Below are positions 15,738 through 24,026 of a stretch of DNA of 44,159 bases, piece by piece; the stretch's first letter is position 1; each line of letters starts with the position of its first letter. The position numbers and the translations under genes were made by a program. Source of the DNA: a bacterium. Lineage in GTDB: Bacteria; Bacillota_I; Bacilli_A; RF39; UBA660. The stretch spans positions 1-44,159 of the forward strand of contig JAQXPH010000032.1 of NCBI GenBank assembly GCA_029100545.1. The letters run 5' to 3'. The notes below the pieces were generated by a model that saw nothing but the letters and a program-made list of their open reading frames with translations, did no database searches and was not told the origin of the DNA.

Positions 15738-16970
15738 ATGATGATACATGTTACAAGTGAAATTAAAAAATTAAAAAAAGTTTTAGTTCATAGACCAGGT
15801 AAAGAACTTTTAAATTTGACACCAGATACATTAGGTAGACTTCTTTTTGATGATATTCCATATCTTAAAGTTGCTATACAAGAACATGATGAATTTTGTC
15901 AAATATTAAGAGATAACGATATCGAAGTTGTTTATTTAGAAGACTTAATGGCGGAAACTCTTGATTATAATCCACAAATAAAGCCTTCATTTATAAGACA
16001 ATTTATATATGAAGCAGGTGTTAAAACCCCAAAATATAAAGATTTATTATTTGAATATTTGATGAGTTTTGAAAATAATAAACAATTAGTTTTAAAGACA
16101 ATGGAAGGTATTAAAGTTTCTGAAGTTCATAGGAATAAAAATGACATAGAACATTCGTTAGTTGATCAAATTAGTGAAGAAACTAAGTTTTTAGCTGAAC
16201 CAATGCCAAACTTATATTTTACTAGAGATCCATTTGCTTCAGTAGGAAATGGCATAATCTTAAATAAAATGTACTCAATAACTAGAAGTAGAGAAACAAT
16301 TTATGCATATTATATATTTAATTATCATCCAGATTATATGGATAAAGTAGATAAATATTATGACAGAGAAAATCCATTTAGTATTGAAGGTGGAGATGTT
16401 CTAAATATAAATGACCACGTTCTTGCAATTGGTATTTCACAAAGAACAAGTGCTGAAGCTATTGATATAGTTGCTAAAAATATGTTTAAAGATGAAAATT
16501 GTAAAATTGATACGATTTTAGCATTTAAAATTCCTGAATGTCGTGCATTTATGCACTTAGATACAGTATTTACTCAAATTGATGTAGATAAATTTACTTA
16601 TCATCCTGGAATTATGGAAACACTTGAAGTTTTTGAAATAACTAAAGATGATGAAAATCCGGAAGATGTAAAAGTGATAAAAAAAGAGGGATCACTTGAA
16701 AATATTTTAGAGGAATATTTAGGTATTGATGTTACATTAATTCCTTGCGCTGGTGGTGATAAAATTGCCTCTGAAAGAGAACAATGGAATGATGGAACTA
16801 ATACACTTGCAATAGCCCCTGGAGTAGTTGTTGTATATAATAGAAATAATATTACGAATGATGTTTTAAGAGAGCATGGTATTAAAGTAATCGAAATGAA
16901 TAGCGCTGAATTATCTAGAGGTCGTGGAGGCCCTAGATGTATGAGTATGCCATTAGAAAGAGAGGAATAA
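15738..16970 (+). CDS. arcA: Arginine deiminase
   Basis: 410-residue enzyme hydrolysing arginine to citrulline and ammonia. The family N-terminus VTSEIKKLKKVLVHRPGKEL is followed by NLYFTRDPFASVGNGIILNK, the acidic motif IEGGDVL, the MHLDTVFTQID His motif, and the nucleophilic Cys401 in RGRGGPRCMSMPL. All catalytic residues are present. ATGs at 15738 and 15741 are both usable with AAGGAG 15727-15732; the second has better spacing. The next gene starts directly after the stop codon. Confidence 0.98.
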   Translation: MMIHVTSEIKKLKKVLVHRPGKELLNLTPDTLGRLLFDDIPYLKVAIQEHDEFCQILRDNDIEVVYLEDLMAETLDYNPQIKPSFIRQFIYEAGVKTPKYKDLLFEYLMSFENNKQLVLKTMEGIKVSEVHRNKNDIEHSLVDQISEETKFLAEPMPNLYFTRDPFASVGNGIILNKMYSITRSRETIYAYYIFNYHPDYMDKVDKYYDRENPFSIEGGDVLNINDHVLAIGISQRTSAEAIDIVAKNMFKDENCKIDTILAFKIPECRAFMHLDTVFTQIDVDKFTYHPGIMETLEVFEITKDDENPEDVKVIKKEGSLENILEEYLGIDVTLIPCAGGDKIASEREQWNDGTNTLAIAPGVVVVYNRNNITNDVLREHGIKVIEMNSAELSRGRGGPRCMSMPLEREE

Positions 16971-17960
16971 ATGGATTTAAGAAATAGAGATTTTTTAAAA
17001 CTTTTAGATTATTCGTCTGATGAAATAAGATATTTATTGGATTTAGCTAAAAATTTTAAAGAAAAAAAACATAATCATATACCACATAAATATTTAGAAG
17101 GAAAAAATATTGCAATTATATTTGAAAAAGATTCTACAAGAACTAGATGTTCTTTTGAAGTTGCTGCATATGATTTAGGTATGCACGTAACATATCTTGG
17201 TCCTACTGGTAGTCAAATGGGTAAAAAAGAAAGTATTGAAGATACTGCAAGAGTATTATGTAGAATGTATGATGGAATTGAGTATCGTGGATTTGATCAA
17301 ACAATTGTTGAAACACTTGCTAAATATTCAAGTGTTCCTGTTTGGAATGGTCTTACTAATGAATTTCATCCAACTCAAATGTTAGCAGATTTTATGACAA
17401 TTGAAGAAGAGTTTGGTTCTTTAAAAGGAAAAAAATTAGTTTTTTGTGGTGATGCAAGAAATAATGTTGGAAATTCACTTATGGTTTGTAGTGCAAAACT
17501 TGGAGTTAATTTTACATGTTGTGCTCCAAAAGATTTATGGCCTGATGAAGAACTTACTCAAAAATGTATGGAAATTGCAAGGGAAAATGGATGCACAATT
17601 GAAAGAACTGAAGATATAATGGAAGGTACTAAGAGTGCTGATGCAATTTATACAGATGTTTGGGTTTCAATGGGTGAACCAATGGATAAGTGGGAAGAAA
17701 GAATAAATTATTTAAAACCTTATCAAGTTAATCAAAAAGTAATTGATAATGCTAATAGTGATTGTATTTTCTTACATTGTCTTCCTTCATTTCATGATTT
17801 AAATACTACAATAGGTAAAGATATTTATGATAAATTTGGATTAACTGAAATGGAAGTTAGTGATGAAGTATTTAATGGTTCACATTCAAGAGTTTTTGAA
17901 GAAGCAGAAAATAGAATGCATACTATAAAAGCAGTAATTTATGCAACTTTAAAGGATTAA
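16971..17960 (+). CDS. arcB: Ornithine carbamoyltransferase, catabolic
   Basis: 329-residue enzyme of the transcarbamylase family. In this operon it runs in the phosphorolytic direction, from citrulline to ornithine and carbamoyl phosphate. Carbamoyl-phosphate motif [18 protein letters not shown], then [12 protein letters not shown], and the ornithine loop [10 protein letters not shown] are present. Length and the operon setting favour the catabolic type, although the family alone does not separate ArcB from ArgF. There is no gap from arcA (stop then ATG) and 1 base to arcC. Confidence 0.95.
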   Translation: MDLRNRDFLKLLDYSSDEIRYLLDLAKNFKEKKHNHIPHKYLEGKNIAIIFEKDSTRTRCSFEVAAYDLGMHVTYLGPTGSQMGKKESIEDTARVLCRMYDGIEYRGFDQTIVETLAKYSSVPVWNGLTNEFHPTQMLADFMTIEEEFGSLKGKKLVFCGDARNNVGNSLMVCSAKLGVNFTCCAPKDLWPDEELTQKCMEIARENGCTIERTEDIMEGTKSADAIYTDVWVSMGEPMDKWEERINYLKPYQVNQKVIDNANSDCIFLHCLPSFHDLNTTIGKDIYDKFGLTEMEVSDEVFNGSHSRVFEEAENRMHTIKAVIYATLKD

Positions 17961-17961
17961 T

Positions 17962-18897
17962 ATGAGTAAAATAGTAATTGCATTAGGTGGTAACGCTCTA
18001 GGTAGTACTCCTGAAGAACAATTAAATCTTGTAAAAAAAGCAGCAGATATAATTGTATCTATTGCTAAAGACAATGAAGTTATTGTTACACATGGTAATG
18101 GTCCTCAAGTTGGAATGATAAATAATGCTTTTGAGTATGCTAGTAAATTTGAAAAAGCACCTTTAATGCCCTTTGCAGAGTGTGGTGCAATGAGCCAAGG
18201 CTATATTGGTTATCATTTACAAAATGCTATTAATGAAAAATGTGTTGAAAAAAATGTTTTAAAAAAATGTGCAACAATCATTTCTCAGGTTGAAGTTGAT
18301 AAAACTGATTCGGCTTTCAGTAATCCTACTAAGCCTGTTGGAATGTTTTATACCAAAGAAGAGGCTGAAAAATTAGCTTTAGAAAATGGTTATAAATATG
18401 TTGAAGATTCTGGCCGTGGTTATAGAAGAGTAGTGCCTTCTCCTAAACCAGTCAAAATCTTAGAACAAGATATTGTAAGTACTCTTGTTAAAGATGGTAA
18501 TATAGTTATTACTGTCGGAGGTGGTGGTGTCCCAGTTGTTAAAGAAAAAAATGGCTATAAAGGAGTTGCTGCAGTAATTGATAAAGATTTTGCTAGTAGT
18601 ACTCTTGCAAGCAATATTGATGCCGATATTTTACTTATTTTAACAGCTGTAGATAAAGTTTATATAAACTTTAATAAAGAAAATCAAATAGCTTTGGATG
18701 AAGTGGATACTGATACTTTAAAAGATTATATTAATAATAATGAATTTGCAAAAGGTAGTATGCTTCCTAAAATTAATGCTTGTATTAACTTTGTTGAAAA
18801 TAATCATGAGGGCACAGCTATTATTGCTTCACTTGATGAAGGTTTAGAAGCTATTAATGGCAGTAAAGGCACAAAAATATTTTATAGGAGGAAATAA
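17962..18897 (+). CDS. arcC: Carbamate kinase
   Basis: 311-residue amino-acid kinase-fold enzyme that transfers phosphate from carbamoyl phosphate to ADP, the ATP-yielding step of the pathway. VIALGGNALG, VTHGNGPQVGM, PVGMFYTKEEA, GRGYRRVVPSPKP and VGGGGVPV are the family motifs. Length is normal. It is preceded closely by arcB, and arcD starts immediately after its stop. Confidence 0.97.
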   Translation: MSKIVIALGGNALGSTPEEQLNLVKKAADIIVSIAKDNEVIVTHGNGPQVGMINNAFEYASKFEKAPLMPFAECGAMSQGYIGYHLQNAINEKCVEKNVLKKCATIISQVEVDKTDSAFSNPTKPVGMFYTKEEAEKLALENGYKYVEDSGRGYRRVVPSPKPVKILEQDIVSTLVKDGNIVITVGGGGVPVVKEKNGYKGVAAVIDKDFASSTLASNIDADILLILTAVDKVYINFNKENQIALDEVDTDTLKDYINNNEFAKGSMLPKINACINFVENNHEGTAIIASLDEGLEAINGSKGTKIFYRRK

Positions 18898-20364
18898 ATG
18901 GTAAAGACAAAAAAGGGTAAGAAAAAGTTTTCTTTAACATCATTTACAATTATATTTATTATTATAATTGCACTTGCTATTGTTTCACATCTTTTACCTA
19001 CAGCCCAATTTGATGGTGATACCATAGTTAATGGTAGTGGCGTAGTTGGAGCAACATTTTCAGATTTTGTATTATCTCCAATACTTGGCTTTGAAGATGC
19101 TGCAGATGTTAGTATATTTATTTTAATACTAGGTGGTTTCCTTGCAATTATTGCAAAGACAGGAGCATTAGAAACAGGTGTTAAAGTACTTGTAAAAAAA
19201 TTAAAAGGAAATGAACTTATTTTAATTCCAATATTAATGTTTATATTTTCGATAGGTGGTACTACATATGGAATGCTTGAAGAAACAGTAGCATTTTATG
19301 GTTTATTATCATTCACTATGGTTGCAGCAGGAATGGATACTATTGTAGCATCTGCTACTGTATTACTTGGTGCTGGAGTAGGTGTGCTTGGTTCTACAAT
19401 TAATCCATTTGCTGTTGGTGCGGCAGTTAGTGCTTTACCTGAAGGTATAACTGTTAATCAAGGTACAATTATCTTACTAGGTTGTATTTTATGGTTAGTT
19501 TCTTATATTATTGCAGTTGCTTTTGTTTTAAAATATGCTGCAAAAGTAAAAGCCGATAAAGGTTCTACATTTCTATCTTTACAAGAGCAAAAAGAAATGG
19601 AAAAACATTATACAAAAGAAGATTTTGTTAATGATAATGTAAAACTTTCAACAAGACAAAAAATAATTTTAGTATTGTTTGGATTAACATTTGTTATAAT
19701 GATTGTGGGATTTATTCCTTGGGTTGATTTTGGAATAATATCTGCAGATGTAGCAGATGCTGGAACTCATTGGTCTGCATTTTTAACTGGTAATTGCTTT
19801 GGCTATTGGTGGTTTGAAGATGCTGCAGTATGGTTCTTTATAATGTCAATAATAATTGGAATTATAGGTAAAATTAGTGAGAAGGAATTTGTTGATACAT
19901 TTTTAGGTGGAGCATCAGATATATTAAGTGTAATTCTTATAATTGCTGTTGCAAGAGGTGCGTCTGTTTTAATGCAAACAACATATTTAGATAACTATAT
20001 TATTTATAATGCTGCAGAAGCCCTTAAAAATATGCCAGCAGTATTATATGCACCACTAAATTATATTCTTCATATATTCTTATCAATATTAGTTCCATCT
20101 TCATCTGGTATTGCAACACTTTCTACACCTATTATGGGACCATTAACAGCTCAATTAGGTTTTTCTGTAGAAACAAATGTTATGATTCTTGTTGCTTCAA
20201 ATGGTTTAGTAAATTTAATTACACCAACATGTGGAGCAATAATGGGTGGATTAGCACTTGCAAGAGTTGAATATTCTACTTGGTTTAAGTGGGCAATCAA
20301 AATAGTTGCACTTATTGGCCTTGCGGCAATGGTAATACTTACTATAGCAATGTGTGTTTTATAA
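18898..20364 (+). CDS. arcD: YfcC/DcuC-type transporter, putative arginine/ornithine antiporter
   Basis: 488-residue integral membrane protein with about 12 helices of the YfcC (C4-dicarboxylate carrier-like, DcuC-superfamily) group. GGTTYGMLEETVAFYGL, GVGVLGSTINPFAVG and the C-terminal SSSGIATLSTPIMGPL with GLVNLITPTCGAIMGGLALA are characteristic. It is not the APC-type ArcD of Pseudomonas or lactococci. Its place as fourth gene of arcABC supports arginine/ornithine exchange, which is inference from context. Strong AGGAGG lies in the end of arcC. Confidence 0.88.
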   Translation: MVKTKKGKKKFSLTSFTIIFIIIIALAIVSHLLPTAQFDGDTIVNGSGVVGATFSDFVLSPILGFEDAADVSIFILILGGFLAIIAKTGALETGVKVLVKKLKGNELILIPILMFIFSIGGTTYGMLEETVAFYGLLSFTMVAAGMDTIVASATVLLGAGVGVLGSTINPFAVGAAVSALPEGITVNQGTIILLGCILWLVSYIIAVAFVLKYAAKVKADKGSTFLSLQEQKEMEKHYTKEDFVNDNVKLSTRQKIILVLFGLTFVIMIVGFIPWVDFGIISADVADAGTHWSAFLTGNCFGYWWFEDAAVWFFIMSIIIGIIGKISEKEFVDTFLGGASDILSVILIIAVARGASVLMQTTYLDNYIIYNAAEALKNMPAVLYAPLNYILHIFLSILVPSSSGIATLSTPIMGPLTAQLGFSVETNVMILVASNGLVNLITPTCGAIMGGLALARVEYSTWFKWAIKIVALIGLAAMVILTIAMCVL

Positions 20365-20376
20365 AAAATTACCAAA

Positions 20377-20407
20377 AATTAGCTAATGTAAATTAGTTAA
20401 TTTTTTT
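20377..20407 (+). terminator. Intrinsic terminator of the arc operon
   Basis: AATTAGCTAAT (20377-20387) pairs with ATTAGTTAATT (20392-20402) with one G-U pair, then a T run. Confidence 0.85.
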
Positions 20408-20417
20408 ATGAGTAAAA

Positions 20418-20446
20418 TTTACAATAATTTTTTTTCGTGGTATAAT
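20418..20446 (+). promoter_or_regulatory. Promoter of ftsEX operon
   Basis: -35 TTTACA (20418-20423), 17-base spacer, extended -10 TGGTATAAT (20438-20446). Start near 20453 leaves a very short leader with GGAGGG. Confidence 0.82.
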
Positions 20447-20464
20447 TTATAAAATGGAGGGATT

Positions 20465-21166
20465 ATGAAGTTCATTGATTTTAAAGATGTAACAAAGACT
20501 TATAGTAATGGAATTACTGCTTGTGCAGATATTACTTTACAAATTGAAAAGGGAGAATTTGTTTTTGTTATTGGACTTACTGCAAGTGGAAAATCTACAT
20601 TAATTAAAATGTTATATAGAGAAGAAAAACCAACTAAAGGAACAGTTATGGTTGGCGGTGTAAATGTTGGAAAACTTCGTAATAGAAAGGTTTATAAATA
20701 TCGTAGAAAAGTAGGTATTGTATTTCAGGATTTTAAATTATTACCTAATTTAACTGTATATGAAAATGTTGCATTTGCTTTGGAATGTGTTGGGGCAAAG
20801 GCATCTGAAATAAGGCCTAAAGTATTAAAAGCACTAGAACGAGTTGGACTAAAAGATAAAGTTAGAAGTTTTCCTAAGGAACTTTCTGGTGGTGAAATGC
20901 AAAGAGTATGTATTGCAAGAGCTATTGTAAATGAACCAAAATTACTTATTTGTGATGAACCTACAGGTAATTTAGATCCAAAAACAAGTAAAGAAATTGT
21001 AGATGTTATATCAAGTATTAATAATGATCTTGGAACAACTGTTATAATGGCAACACATGATAAAGACATAGTTAATAGAATGAAAAAAAGAGTTTTAGTT
21101 ATTAATAATGGTATGCTTGTTGGAGATTATAAGAAAGGAAGTTATAAGTCAAGTGAAAGCATGTAG
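20465..21166 (+). CDS. ftsE: Cell division ATP-binding protein FtsE
   Basis: 233-residue ABC ATPase that energises FtsX to switch on a wall hydrolase. Walker A is GLTASGKST (residues 37-45), a variant of the usual GPSGAGKST but with the Gly-Lys-Ser core. Q-loop is VGIVFQDFKLL, the signature is ELSGGEMQRVCIARA, Walker B LLICDEPTGNLDP, and the switch His is MATHDKDIV. FtsX overlaps the 3' end by 14 bases. It starts a four-gene operon with a coiled-coil M23 protein, the classic FtsEX-hydrolase arrangement. Confidence 0.95.
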   Translation: MKFIDFKDVTKTYSNGITACADITLQIEKGEFVFVIGLTASGKSTLIKMLYREEKPTKGTVMVGGVNVGKLRNRKVYKYRRKVGIVFQDFKLLPNLTVYENVAFALECVGAKASEIRPKVLKALERVGLKDKVRSFPKELSGGEMQRVCIARAIVNEPKLLICDEPTGNLDPKTSKEIVDVISSINNDLGTTVIMATHDKDIVNRMKKRVLVINNGMLVGDYKKGSYKSSESM

Positions 21167-22046
21167 AATATTAGGACGAAGCATTAGGGATGCAGTAAAG
21201 AGTATAACTCGTAATTTTTCACTTTCTATGGCAAGTATTCTTTGTGATATGATAACTCTTATTATAGTTTCTGTTGCCATTATTATTGCTTGTAATGTTA
21301 ATAATGCTACAAAATCAATTGAAAGTGAAATGAATATAGTTGTTTATTTTAACAAAAACTCAACTGAAGAAGATAGTAATAATGCTTTTTTAGAGATAAA
21401 AAATTTAGAAGGTGTTACTAAAGCAATTTATAAAAGTAAAGATGAATGGAAAACTGAAATGAGTGATTACTCTGATACATTTGATACAATGCTTAATTAT
21501 TTATCAGATAACCCATTAATGAATAGCTGTATTGTTTATGTAGAAGATATTAGGGAAATTAATAATATAGCGGATAAAATAAAAGAAATTACCAATGTTG
21601 AAGTTGTAAAATATGGTGAATCTATGGTTGAAGAAATTGTATCTGCTTTTGATTTAATTCAAAAAATAACAATAGGAATAGTAATTGCACTGATTTTAGT
21701 AACAGTATTCTTAATATCAAATACAATTAAGTTAACAATTTATTCACGAAAAAATGAAATTGAAATTATGAGATTAGTTGGTGCAAGTAATACCGCAATA
21801 AAATTACCATTTTTATTTGAGGGTTTATTTTTAGGAATTATTGGTTCAATTATTCCTGTTTGTATAACAATATACGGATATGTAATTTTATACAATATAA
21901 TGCATGGATATATGTTTACTGAAACTTTAAATTTAATAAAACCATATAATTTTGTATTTTATGTTTCGGGAATAATTGTTCTTTTAGGAGCAATTGTAGG
22001 TATGTTTGGTAGTACAAACTCAGTAAGGAAGTATTTAAAAGTATGA
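21153..22046 (+). CDS. ftsX: Cell division permease FtsX
   Basis: 298-residue membrane protein with four helices: one near the N-terminus (about 25-50) and three in the C-terminal third (about 175-200, 220-250, 265-290). An extracellular domain between helices 1 and 2 would contact the M23 partner. The start at GTG 21153 is preferred because the following residues KACRILGRSIRDAVKSI align with the family start; an upstream ATG at 21108 would overlap ftsE by 59 bases. LTIYSRKNEIEIMRLVGAS is the conserved FtsX loop. It overlaps the next gene by 4 bases. Confidence 0.92.
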   Translation: MKACRILGRSIRDAVKSITRNFSLSMASILCDMITLIIVSVAIIIACNVNNATKSIESEMNIVVYFNKNSTEEDSNNAFLEIKNLEGVTKAIYKSKDEWKTEMSDYSDTFDTMLNYLSDNPLMNSCIVYVEDIREINNIADKIKEITNVEVVKYGESMVEEIVSAFDLIQKITIGIVIALILVTVFLISNTIKLTIYSRKNEIEIMRLVGASNTAIKLPFLFEGLFLGIIGSIIPVCITIYGYVILYNIMHGYMFTETLNLIKPYNFVFYVSGIIVLLGAIVGMFGSTNSVRKYLKV

Positions 22047-23254
22047 AAAAATTAATAAAAATAATATTAGTTTTATTGTTAATGTTTTCTTTTAATCATA
22101 AAGTTGATGCTGCAGCAAATACACTTGCTGATTTAAAAAAAGAACTTCAAGAGTTAAAGTATGAAAAAGCACAAAATGATGCTGCTAAAAACAAAACACA
22201 ATCAGAAATTAATGCTGAAAATAGTAAAATATCTAGTGCTCATAATGAAGTTGAAAAGGCAGAAGAAGATATAAATCAAGCAAAAATACAAATTGAAAAT
22301 TCAACAAAAGAAATTGAGAACATGAAACAAAAAGCAGAAGAAATGCTCACATTTTATCAACTTATTAGTAATGATAGTTCTTTTTTAGACTTTGTTGGAG
22401 GTGCAAGTAGTGCTACTGATGTAGTTATGAGATCTGATGCAATTAATCAAATAATTGAATATACTCAAAATGAATTGAAAAAAATGCAATCTTTAATTGA
22501 AGAAAATCAAGAACTACAAGTAGATTTAGTAAAAAAACAAAATGACTTGGAAGAAAAAATAAAAGAATATGAAAGTAGTTTAGCTTCTTTAAAAAATGAT
22601 TTGTCTTCGCTTGTTGAAGTTACACTTGATATTTCAGAGCAAATTGCTGCGCAAGAAAAACTTATTAAATATTATGAAGATATTGGATGTAAAGATAATG
22701 ATTTATTATCAAAATGCGTAGATGTTGCTAATAGTTCAAAATTTTTAAGACCAACTATACGTGGATATATTTCATCTGGTTTTGGTTGGAGATCATTTTA
22801 TTTAAATGGCAAGCCTTATTCTGATTATCACCCAGCAAATGATATAGCTGGAAATGCTGGTGGTACACAAGTATACGCCACTGCTGCAGGAACTGTAGCT
22901 GCCGTTATTTCAAAAGCTAGTTGTGGAGGAAATCAAGTATATATTCATGTTCGAGTTCAAGGTGTTGCATATACATTAACATATGCTCATTTAATGGATG
23001 TATATGTAAAGGTTGGAGACGTTGTTACTCAACAAACTGTAATTGGTACAGTAGGTGGAGGCGGTAAAACATTAAAAGTAAATGGAGGATGGGATACCTG
23101 TTCTACTGGATATCATTTACATTATGCCGTAACTAAAGGATTTTATCTAGGTGGTGGCTCAGAAGGTTATACAAGTTATAGTAAATACATTTCAAATAGT
23201 ATACAGCCACCAAATTTACCAGCTTATGGTAAATGGTATTATTCAAGGTATTAA
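22043..23254 (+). CDS. Secreted coiled-coil M23 peptidase, PcsB/EnvC-like FtsEX partner
   Basis: 403-residue secreted murein hydrolase. Signal peptide with cleavage near residue 24 (KVDA-AAN). A long coiled coil (about 26-220, Lys/Glu/Gln rich, broken at about 110-140 by FLDFVGGASSATD) resembles PcsB/EnvC and should bind the FtsX loop. The M23 domain has H263 and D267 (YHPANDIAG), H316 (YAHLMD) and H358/H360 (GYHLHYAV), so it looks catalytically complete. Hydrolase partners of this type with an M23 domain are EnvC-like, whereas streptococcal PcsB carries CHAP. Activation by FtsEX at the septum is inferred from family and operon. Confidence 0.92.
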   Translation: MKKLIKIILVLLLMFSFNHKVDAAANTLADLKKELQELKYEKAQNDAAKNKTQSEINAENSKISSAHNEVEKAEEDINQAKIQIENSTKEIENMKQKAEEMLTFYQLISNDSSFLDFVGGASSATDVVMRSDAINQIIEYTQNELKKMQSLIEENQELQVDLVKKQNDLEEKIKEYESSLASLKNDLSSLVEVTLDISEQIAAQEKLIKYYEDIGCKDNDLLSKCVDVANSSKFLRPTIRGYISSGFGWRSFYLNGKPYSDYHPANDIAGNAGGTQVYATAAGTVAAVISKASCGGNQVYIHVRVQGVAYTLTYAHLMDVYVKVGDVVTQQTVIGTVGGGGKTLKVNGGWDTCSTGYHLHYAVTKGFYLGGGSEGYTSYSKYISNSIQPPNLPAYGKWYYSRY

Positions 23255-23928
23255 TGAAAATCATTATAATTATCTTAATAATGTTTTCTTTATCTAGTTG
23301 TAAAAAGGAAGAAACATTAATTATAAGTAATAATACAACAACAAAAGAAATTGAAACAGTTAATGAAGTAGAGCAATACATAGATAATAATCCTTTAAAT
23401 ATTTCACTTTATTTGGAAAGTAATACCGGATTTAATAAACTAAATGACGATATTAGTAAGTCTTGGATTCCTAAAAAAGATATAATAGTTTTATGTGCAT
23501 TTTATACAAATGATGAATTTATAAATTTAGATTTTTATCAAAATATTTGGAAATATTATGCAAACACTATAGATAATGTAAATAATTATAAGATTGGTTG
23601 GGAAATATCTTTTGAAACTAATGAAGGAAAAATACATAAAACATTAAACATGCCAAAGGATGCAATTGATTTTTATGATTATCTTGAAATTTATTTATAT
23701 GATAGTTTAAATCAAGAATTAGGAGCATGGTATTCACATTTACTTGATGAACAAGTAAATGAAAAAACTTTAATAACAACAATAAAATTAACTTGTGGCA
23801 GTAAATGTAGTGAAATAATCTCTAATATTTACATAAAAGTGTTTACATATGACGATAATGAAGACTTTAATGAATCAGGCTTTTATCGTGGCAAAAGTTA
23901 TAGTAGTTTAGTTATAAAAAAAACGTAA
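23254..23928 (+). CDS. Lipoprotein of unknown function in ftsEX operon
   Basis: 224-residue predicted lipoprotein: signal peptide with lipobox LSSC, lipidated Cys16. The start at ATG 23254 overlaps the preceding stop by 1 base; a longer reading from 23233 runs into the previous gene. The body is Asn/Asp/Lys rich with a mix of strands and helices (DIIVLCAFYTNDEFIN, TLITTIKLTCGSKCSEII). One Cys pair (CGSKC) near the C-terminus could form a disulfide outside the cell. I do not recognise a family. Its position suggests a role at the envelope or divisome. Confidence 0.72.
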   Translation: MKIIIIILIMFSLSSCKKEETLIISNNTTTKEIETVNEVEQYIDNNPLNISLYLESNTGFNKLNDDISKSWIPKKDIIVLCAFYTNDEFINLDFYQNIWKYYANTIDNVNNYKIGWEISFETNEGKIHKTLNMPKDAIDFYDYLEIYLYDSLNQELGAWYSHLLDEQVNEKTLITTIKLTCGSKCSEIISNIYIKVFTYDDNEDFNESGFYRGKSYSSLVIKKT

Positions 23929-23951
23929 TCAATAATTTGGTTACTTTTTTT
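23924..23951 (+). terminator. Intrinsic terminator of ftsEX operon
   Basis: GTAATCA (23925-23931) pairs with TGGTTAC (23938-23944) including one wobble pair, then a T run. The lipoprotein stop codon lies in the stem. Confidence 0.85.
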
Positions 23952-23974
23952 ATTAAAAATTTTGCTATGAATAA

Positions 23975-24003
23975 TTGTTATCTTATTTTATTCATGTTAT
24001 AAT
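23975..24003 (+). promoter_or_regulatory. Promoter of the repeat protein/SipW operon
   Basis: -35 TTGTTA (23975-23980), 17-base spacer, extended -10 TGTTATAAT (23995-24003). AAGGAG at 24015-24020 serves the GTG start at 24027. Confidence 0.82.
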
Positions 24004-24026
24004 TATAATAATATAAGGAGTAAAAT

